DNA of 64,000 nucleotides. Source: Pelagibius sp048268885. GTDB taxonomy: Bacteria > Pseudomonadota > Alphaproteobacteria > Kiloniellales > Kiloniellaceae. Below, piece after piece: positions 58,864 to 64,000 of this stretch (the stretch's first letter is position 1; each line of letters opens with the position of its first letter). The position numbers and the translations under genes were made by a program. The stretch covers positions 1-64,000 of the forward strand of contig JBLWUP010000028.1 of NCBI GenBank assembly GCA_048268885.1. Reading direction: 5' to 3'. The notes under the pieces were generated by a model. That model saw only the letters and a program-made list of their open reading frames with translations, was not told the origin of the DNA and made no database searches.

Positions 58864-58930
58864 CGGCGGCCGCCTTGGGGGATGCCGCCGTGACTTGGAC
58901 CAAGTCGATATCTTTGTAAGGAAGCGAGCT

Positions 58931-59053
58931 ATGAAATCGATCGTTGCCGGAGCCGTCGCCGCTGTTCTCATCGCCGTCCTGAGCGCGGTGGTGCTGTCGG
59001 GCCTGGGCATGACCGCCGCCGACGTTTACTCCACCTCCAACGTGCGTCTCTAA
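58931..59053 (+). CDS. 40-residue single-membrane-helix peptide
   Basis: ATG 58931 with AAGGAAG 7 bases upstream encodes a 40-residue peptide ending in TAA 59051-59053. It has one hydrophobic helix (IVAGAVAAVLIAVLSAVVL) and the polar tail DVYSTSNVRL. It resembles small alphaproteobacterial membrane peptides with an STSNVRL-like ending. It follows the WD40-cytochrome gene by 67 bases and may be a small subunit or assembly factor of the FDH complex, comparable to the small subunits of respiratory enzymes. It is short enough to be missed by automatic calling. Confidence 0.78.
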   Translation: MKSIVAGAVAAVLIAVLSAVVLSGLGMTAADVYSTSNVRL

Positions 59054-59074
59054 CGCCGGCGCCGGCGCCCGGGG

Positions 59075-60268
59075 TTATTCCCGGGCACCCGCTGCGCGCA
59101 GCAGGGCCACGATCTCGCTGTCGCCGATCATGTCGGCCGCGGCGAGGGCGGTCCAACCGTCGTTGGCCTTCAAGGTGGCATCCGCCCCGGCTTGCAGCAG
59201 CAACTTCACTTCCTCCAGGCGTGCCCGATTCGCGGCGAGCATCAGCGCGGTGTTGCCGCTGCCGGCCTCGCGCGCGTTCGGATCGGCGCCGCTGTTGAGC
59301 AGCACGTAAAGCGCCCCCGGCTGGCCGGCTGCGGCGGCGAGCACCACCGGCGGGCGGCCGTTGCGGCCGGGCAGGTTGGGGTCTGCCCCGGCCTCCAGCA
59401 GGGCGATCACGGTGTCGATCTGGGCCGCTTCGATGGCCTGGCCCAGGGCGGTCTCGCCCTCCGCCGCCTGCTGGTCGACCGGAATCCCCGCGGCCAGCAG
59501 AAGCCGCAGCAGGCCGGTATGGCCGTGGGCCGCGGCCAGATGCAGCGCCGACCAGCCGTCGCGCCGCTGCGCCTTCACGTCGGCCCCGGCGGTCAGCAGC
59601 AGCTGGAAGCTGCCCTCCGCGCCGGCCCGTGTGGCGGCGATCAGCGCGGTGGTGCCGTCATCGGCGGCCAAGCTGGGATCGGCGCCCGCCGCCAGCAGTT
59701 CGGCGACGACGGCCGTGCCCAGCGGGTCGAAGGCGGCATTGATCAGCGGCGTGTTGCCGTCGCTCTCGTCCTGGGCATCGACCTCGGCGCCGCCGGCGAG
59801 CAGGGCGGCGACGACGCTGCGCTTCAGGCGGCGCGCGGCGAGGTGCAGCGGCGTGTTGCCGTGGTCCTTCTCGCGCGCGTTGGCCGGCGCCCCGGCGGCC
59901 AGCAGCAGCTTGGCGACGTGGTCATGGCCTTCGTAGGCGGCGTAGTGCAGGGCGGTCCAGTCGTCGTCCGGCGTGGCCGCCGCGGGATCGGCGCCGCGCG
60001 CCAGCAGCAGCTCCGTCACCGCAGGGCTGCCGTCCATCGCGGTGACGTGCAGCGGCGTGTTGCCGAGCTGGTCGCGGACCTCCAGGTCGCCGCCGCGTTC
60101 CAGGGCGAAGGCGGCGAGCTCGGCGTCGTCGCTGCGGGCGGCCTGGTGCAGGGCCTGGTCCGGGATCGTCTGCGCCGCCGCGCCGGCCGCCAGCCATAGC
60201 GCGGCCGCCAGCATCAGCGTGAGGGCGCAGGCGAAAGGCCGGGCCGGGGCGGCTTTAGGACGCACCAT
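59075..60268 (-). CDS. Secreted ankyrin-repeat protein
   Basis: This 397-residue protein has a signal peptide (LMLAAALWLAAGAAAQ) and about ten ankyrin repeats (GNTPLHVTAMDGSPAVTELL, DWTALHYAAYEGHDHVAKLLL, and so on) covering nearly all the mature part. Each shows the TPLHxA and LLxxGAD pattern. Ankyrin proteins act in protein binding, and export suggests a periplasmic binding partner. It is convergent with the FDH genes and overlaps the DUF3553 gene by 14 bases. No enzyme domain is seen. Confidence 0.93.
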   Translation of the reverse strand: MVRPKAAPARPFACALTLMLAAALWLAAGAAAQTIPDQALHQAARSDDAELAAFALERGGDLEVRDQLGNTPLHVTAMDGSPAVTELLLARGADPAAATPDDDWTALHYAAYEGHDHVAKLLLAAGAPANAREKDHGNTPLHLAARRLKRSVVAALLAGGAEVDAQDESDGNTPLINAAFDPLGTAVVAELLAAGADPSLAADDGTTALIAATRAGAEGSFQLLLTAGADVKAQRRDGWSALHLAAAHGHTGLLRLLLAAGIPVDQQAAEGETALGQAIEAAQIDTVIALLEAGADPNLPGRNGRPPVVLAAAAGQPGALYVLLNSGADPNAREAGSGNTALMLAANRARLEEVKLLLQAGADATLKANDGWTALAAADMIGDSEIVALLRAAGARE

Positions 60269-60440
60269 CGGCGACGACCTCCAGCTCTACCTGCGAGGCG
60301 ATGATCAGCAGTTTCCCGGCATGCTCGAAATTGACGGTGACCCTGTCGCCCACCACGGATTGGATCTGGCCCATCCCCCAGTCGGGCTGTCCCGGGTGGC
60401 GCACCCGCATGCCGGGCGCCAGGTGCTGGCTGCTGCTCAC
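60255..60440 (-). CDS. DUF3553 family protein
   Basis: This 61-residue protein starts at GTG 60440 and has the DUF3553 pattern GMRVRHPGQPDWGMGQIQSVVGDRVTVNFEHAGK. It resembles small SH3-like or Tudor-like beta barrels that contact UvrD/RecB-type helicases, where DUF3553 also occurs as a domain. It diverges from chpT and is translationally overlapping with the ankyrin gene. Function is unproven. Confidence 0.85.
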   Translation of the reverse strand: MSSSQHLAPGMRVRHPGQPDWGMGQIQSVVGDRVTVNFEHAGKLLIIASQVELEVVADGAS

Positions 60441-60581
60441 GTCCGTCTTTCTCCGGGCCGCCGCGATGCGGCCTTTTTTGGTGCCTTCTACATCTTTAGT
60501 GTGGCTCGGCGCTTAGTGTATAAGGAAAAGCAAGTAGCGGAAACGACTTGTCCTTGAGATTACCTATGGAGTTGCCGGCTG

Positions 60582-61223
60582 ATGGATTTGAAGATTGACG
60601 TGCGTGTTGCGGAGCTTCTGGCCTCGCGTCTGTGCCATGATCTGGTCGGCCCGATCGGCGCCGTCGGCAACGGCTTGGAGTTGCTGGCCGACGACGAATT
60701 CGGCATGGCCGAGGACGCCATGCAGTTGACCACCAACTCGGCACGCCAAGCCTCCAACATCCTGCAGTTCTTCCGGCTGGCCTACGGCATGGCGGGGGCC
60801 CGTGTCGGCCCGGACTACACGCCGCTGCGCGATCTCGCCGCCGCCTTGCTGGAGACGTCCCGTACGAAGCTGGACTGGCCGATGCTGCAGGCGCCGGAAG
60901 GGGCGCCCGACGGCATCGCCAAGATGATCCTGAACATGATCGCCCTGGGCCATGAAGCGCTGCCCCGCGGCGGCGATCTGAAGGTGGCCATTTCCCCCGG
61001 GGGGCAGGGCATCGACTGCATCGTCACCGCCAGCGGCCAGGACGCCCACCTGAGGCCGGAAGTGCTGGCGGGCCTGCAGGACGACATCGACCTCGAGGAG
61101 CTCAGCGCGCGCGGTGTGCACGGCTATTTCACGCGGCTGATGGCCAAGCGTCTGGGCAGCGACCTGGTGATCGAGACGCCGGGCGCCGACAGCGTTCAGT
61201 TCTGCGTCACCCTGTCGACCTGA
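60582..61223 (+). CDS. chpT: Histidine phosphotransferase ChpT
   Basis: This 213-residue cytoplasmic protein has a DHp-like N-terminal helix with the phosphohistidine in ASRLCHDLVGPIGAVGNGLELL, then a degenerate catalytic ATP-binding-like domain lacking the N and G boxes. In alphaproteobacteria ChpT transfers phosphate from CckA to CtrA and CpdR, controlling the cell cycle or motility. ATG 60582 has GGAG 10 bases upstream. It lies beside a chemoreceptor, fitting the known motility role. Confidence 0.92.
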   Translation: MDLKIDVRVAELLASRLCHDLVGPIGAVGNGLELLADDEFGMAEDAMQLTTNSARQASNILQFFRLAYGMAGARVGPDYTPLRDLAAALLETSRTKLDWPMLQAPEGAPDGIAKMILNMIALGHEALPRGGDLKVAISPGGQGIDCIVTASGQDAHLRPEVLAGLQDDIDLEELSARGVHGYFTRLMAKRLGSDLVIETPGADSVQFCVTLST

Positions 61224-61285
61224 CGCCCGTCTGCCTGGTGTTGCGCCCGCGACGGGTGAAGAGGGCAGGGCAAGGCCACAAAAGA

Positions 61286-61323
61286 AAAGCGCCGGCAGTC
61301 CCCTGAGGGTCTGCCGGCGCTTT
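61286..61323. terminator. Bidirectional terminator between chpT and the chemoreceptor gene
   Basis: AAAGCGCCGGCAG (61286-61298) pairs perfectly with CTGCCGGCGCTTT (61311-61323) around a 12-base loop. The A-run/T-run ends on both strands make it a good intrinsic terminator for chpT and for the convergent MCP gene. Confidence 0.85.
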
Positions 61324-61348
61324 GTCGTCTGGCCGAAGCCGGAGCGGC

Positions 61349-63043
61349 TTAGCTCGCGCGGATGTTGGCGAGGAAGCCGTCGACCTGGCTGCTGAGGCTC
61401 TTCGACTGCTCGGCCAGTTCGTTGGCCGCCGTCAGCATGGTCTTCGAAGATTCGCCGGACTCGGCAGCTGCCGCGGTGACGTCGCCGATGTTGGCCGAGA
61501 CTTCGCTGGTGCTGGCCGAAGCCTCCTGCACGTTGCGCGAGATCTCCTGGGTCGCGGAGCTCTGCTCCTCGACCGCCGCGGCGATACCGTTGGCGATGCC
61601 GTGCACTTCTTCGATGGTCGAAGTGATCTTCCCGATGGCATCCACCGCGCCGCCGGTGGCGTTCTGGATCTCGTTGATCTGCTGGCCGATCTGCTCGGTC
61701 GCCTTGGCCGTCTGGGTGGCCAGCTGCTTGACCTCGGAAGCCACGACCGCGAAGCCCTTGCCGGCTTCACCGGCGCGGGCCGCCTCGATGGTGGCGTTGA
61801 GGGCCAGCAGGTTGGTCTGTTCGGCGATGTCCTGGATCATGGTGACGACGTCGCCGATCTTCTGGGCGGCGTCGGCCAGGGCGCTGACTTCCTGATTGGT
61901 GGTGCGGGCCTGATCGGCGGCGTCGCTGGCGATCTTGGTCGACTGCGCCACCTGGCGGCCGATTTCCTGGATCGACGCCGTCAGCTCCTCGGCCGCGCTG
62001 GCGACCGTCTGCACGTTGTTGGCGGCCTGGTCGGTGGCGGCGGCCACGGCAGAGGTCTTCTTGCTGGTCTGCTCGGCGGTCTGCGACATCGACTGGGCCG
62101 TCGCCTGCACCTGACCGGAGGCGCTGGTGACGTTGTCGACCACGCCGCGCACGCTGGACTCGAACTCGTCGGCCAGCTTGTGCATGGCCTGGCGCTTCTC
62201 TTCCTCGGCCTTGGCCTTCTCGGCCTCGCGGGCCGCGGTCGAGCGTTCCAGCTCGATGGCGTTGGTCTTGAAGGTCTGCACCGTGCGCGCCATGTCGCCG
62301 ATATCGTCCCGGCGGTCCATGGCCGGCACGTCGACCGTGGTGTCGCCGTCGGCCAGCTTGCCCATGGTGGTGGTCATCATGGCCAGCGGCTTGCCGATCA
62401 GGCGGCTGGTGACGAAGCCCAGCAGGCCGATCAGGATGACCAGCGCGACAACGGAAATGATGCCCTGCTGGATGGCCGCCGACTGGATCTGGCCGTTCAA
62501 CTCCTCGATCGACCAGGCGATGATCACCGTGCCGATGAAGGACCCATCCTTGGGATTGAGGGCAGGGCTGGACACCAGCACGTGGTTCCCCAGCTCTTCG
62601 AAATGACGTTCTTCCGAGCCCTTGGCCGTGGCGATGAAGCCCGTCAGGTCGGCCTGGGTCAGGCTCGGATGATTGAAGCGGATCAGCTCTTCGCCGTCCT
62701 TGCTGAGCGCGACCACGTTGGCGATCACGGAGTCATCCGCGTTCGCAAAATCGATGTAGGCCGTCTCGATGACTTCGGGCTTGTTCCAGCGGATGCCGCC
62801 GGCCGCGTTGTTGGCGATCAGCCGGGTCATCGTCGCAAAGCCCGCCTCGCCGGTGACGAGGGCCAGCTTGCTGGTCTGGCTGATGCTGATCGCCACCAGG
62901 GCGACCAGGATCAGCGTGGCCGTGGTGGCCGCGGTCAGGATGACCTTGCGGGCCACGGAAAGGCGAGAGAACCCGCCCAGGCTCATTCCGGAAAGACCGG
63001 TTTTCGCAGTCTTTCCCGATTGTGGTTTCTGAGTTTCACTCAT
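61349..63043 (-). CDS. Methyl-accepting chemotaxis protein
   Basis: This 564-residue chemoreceptor has a first membrane helix near residues 30-55, a periplasmic domain of about 150 residues, a second helix near 195-220, a HAMP domain (GKPLAMMTTTMGKLADGDTTV) and a long MCP signalling hairpin. The hairpin tip carries the conserved LLALNATIEAARAGEAGKGF and VVASEVKQLA blocks. The C-terminus has no CheR-binding pentapeptide. ATG 63043 has GAGGGG 9 bases upstream. It lies 78 bases downstream of a secreted Cache-like protein on the same strand, probably one operon. Confidence 0.94.
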   Translation of the reverse strand: MSETQKPQSGKTAKTGLSGMSLGGFSRLSVARKVILTAATTATLILVALVAISISQTSKLALVTGEAGFATMTRLIANNAAGGIRWNKPEVIETAYIDFANADDSVIANVVALSKDGEELIRFNHPSLTQADLTGFIATAKGSEERHFEELGNHVLVSSPALNPKDGSFIGTVIIAWSIEELNGQIQSAAIQQGIISVVALVILIGLLGFVTSRLIGKPLAMMTTTMGKLADGDTTVDVPAMDRRDDIGDMARTVQTFKTNAIELERSTAAREAEKAKAEEEKRQAMHKLADEFESSVRGVVDNVTSASGQVQATAQSMSQTAEQTSKKTSAVAAATDQAANNVQTVASAAEELTASIQEIGRQVAQSTKIASDAADQARTTNQEVSALADAAQKIGDVVTMIQDIAEQTNLLALNATIEAARAGEAGKGFAVVASEVKQLATQTAKATEQIGQQINEIQNATGGAVDAIGKITSTIEEVHGIANGIAAAVEEQSSATQEISRNVQEASASTSEVSANIGDVTAAAAESGESSKTMLTAANELAEQSKSLSSQVDGFLANIRAS

Positions 63044-63121
63044 TGAATCCACCCCTCTTAGAACAATTGCCTGGACGGATCTTCTCGATATTCGCCAGGG
63101 ATTGATTACACCTAGCGTTAC

Positions 63122-63703
63122 TTACAGCGCGTCGACGTTGATGCCGACGGTGATCGCACCGATCACCTCACCGGTGGCCGGATCGACGATCGACATGGAA
63201 ACCTGCGACTGGAAGGTCTGAGTCGACTCGTCCATCTCGACCTCGTCGACGAAGATGGCGTCCGGACCGGCGCTGTAGGTCTTCTGCCACTTGGCCTCGT
63301 CACCCTGCCAGTAGTCGGAGGTGACGTCGCTCTGGCCCACGTTCAGGCCGCGGTTGTCCATGACGAACACCTCGGTCACCAGGCCCTGGGCGCTGTCCTT
63401 CTGATCGCGCAGGAAATTGGACAGGGCGTTGCCCAGGACGGCATCGATCATCGGCTTGCTGCCGGCGTCGGTCTGGGCACGCCAGTCCTTGTCCATGTTG
63501 TCGATGTCGGCCTGGCTGAGGCCGGCATGCTTGGCGTTCTGGGCCTTCACGGCGCTGATCACGGTGTCATTGGCCACCCACTGCTTCACCGTCGACTTGG
63601 CGAAGTCGGTAGCCGGAGCGACGTGGGCGTCACTGGCCCAAGCAGCCGTAGCGAGCAGCGTACCCGCGAGGCCGGACACGATTCCCTTCATAAAAGACAT
63701 CAT
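63122..63703 (-). CDS. Secreted single-Cache-like protein, probable chemoreceptor partner
   Basis: This 193-residue periplasmic protein has a signal peptide (FMKGIVSGLAGTLLATAAWA) and a Cache-like domain: LVTEVFVMDNRGLNVGQSDV, SDYWQGDEAKWQKTYSAG and SIVDPATGEVIGAITVGINV. No membrane helix or output domain follows. It precedes the MCP gene by 78 bases. The domain matches those usually built into chemoreceptors, so it may present a ligand to the MCP. ATG 63703 sits behind GGAG; ATG 63727 is an alternative. Confidence 0.83.
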   Translation of the reverse strand: MMSFMKGIVSGLAGTLLATAAWASDAHVAPATDFAKSTVKQWVANDTVISAVKAQNAKHAGLSQADIDNMDKDWRAQTDAGSKPMIDAVLGNALSNFLRDQKDSAQGLVTEVFVMDNRGLNVGQSDVTSDYWQGDEAKWQKTYSAGPDAIFVDEVEMDESTQTFQSQVSMSIVDPATGEVIGAITVGINVDAL

Positions 63704-63935
63704 CTTGGCTCCAATAGAGTTCCTCATAGAGACGCTCGCTGCTGCGCACGCCTTTCCAAAGTAAGATGAGTCATTAGCGCACCGGGTTTAATTTAAGGTT
63801 ACTTGCGCAATTAACAGGTATGAAAAGCGGGCCGGCGTTCAGCCTTTAATTGAACAAGACCAAACTCAAGCAGCTTAAGATCGCCAGATTTCCTGCCTGC
63901 CTGATCGGGCCGCGATTGGGGACTTGCGCCCCGGC

Positions 63936-63966
63936 TTGACAGGTGCGAATGATTTTCATTAACTAT
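63936..63966 (+). promoter_or_regulatory. Promoter with a Fur-box-like operator at the right edge
   Basis: A perfect TTGACA (63936-63941) is followed at 17 bases by TTAACT (63959-63964). Between and overlapping them lies GCGAATGATTTTCATTAAC, where AATGAT and TCATTA form the core of a Fur-type palindrome. Repression by iron would block this promoter. Its gene lies beyond the window; an ATG at about 63979 may be near its start. Confidence 0.55.
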
Positions 63967-64000
63967 CGCGTCAAGGCCAATGCCGGAAACGGCTATGCGC

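Overview
The window is high-GC chromosomal DNA from an alphaproteobacterium, most likely a free-living, probably marine or halotolerant member of the Rhodospirillales or a related order. This is inferred from ChpT (the CtrA-pathway phosphotransferase), DUF3553, DUF6356, DUF3305/DUF3306, TRAP transporters and a XoxF-type methanol dehydrogenase. Genes are densely packed, and ATGA, GTGA or TTGA start/stop overlaps show translational coupling. I see no rRNA or tRNA gene, CRISPR array or intact insertion sequence.

Region 1 (1-12.4 kb) is a methanol/formaldehyde oxidation locus. The tail of a glutathione-dependent formaldehyde dehydrogenase and an S-formylglutathione hydrolase face a long minus-strand cluster. 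That cluster holds xoxF (lanthanide-type Asp-Tyr-Asp motif), cytochrome xoxG, a XoxJ-like binding protein fused to a CXXXCW rhodanese domain, a small Cys-rich protein, a quinoprotein-relay metallohydrolase, a SoxYZ-like carrier, a DUF3280 protein and an ABC-2 ATPase/permease pair resembling the PQQ/lanthanide-associated Lut/Ped transporters. A separate importer operon lies upstream of xoxF. Region 2 (12.5-17.9 kb) looks like a compatible-solute cassette: gpsA, a HAD phosphatase and a GgpS-like synthase in one coupled operon for glucosylglycerol, with a divergent GH13 alpha-glucosidase.

Region 3 (17.9-29.4 kb) is a catabolic locus. It has a GlcG-like protein, a CaiB-type CoA-transferase, a crotonase lacking both usual glutamates, a DctPQM TRAP transporter and an SgaA-like aminotransferase. 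Divergent to these are a large FAD/FeS 2-hydroxyacid dehydrogenase, a GntR/FCD regulator and a PhyH dioxygenase; the divergent promoter carries a striking array of doubled heptamers. Region 4 (29.4-47.8 kb) is mixed: a GNAT protein behind a 10-G ribosome-binding tract, a PAS protein, a GFA protein, cytochrome c, ChaN, Lrp, FadL, a giant cyclase-AAA-TPR regulator, a DsrE/degenerate-MBL pair, an AraC regulator, a structured intergenic block with 17-bp repeats beside a degenerate RAYT transposase, and a DUF2786 gene without a normal start codon.

Region 5 (48.8-59.1 kb) is a long formate dehydrogenase locus: DUF3305, DUF3306, TorD, a Tat peptide, FdhA, FdhB, a lipoprotein, cytochrome b, PepSY, an unknown periplasmic protein, a WD40-cytochrome c fusion and a 40-residue membrane peptide. 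With XoxF, the glutathione route and FDH, the window encodes methanol -> formaldehyde -> S-formylglutathione -> formate -> CO2. Region 6 (59.1-64 kb) holds an ankyrin protein, DUF3553, ChpT, a chemoreceptor paired with a periplasmic Cache-like protein, and a Fur-box-like promoter firing out of the right edge.
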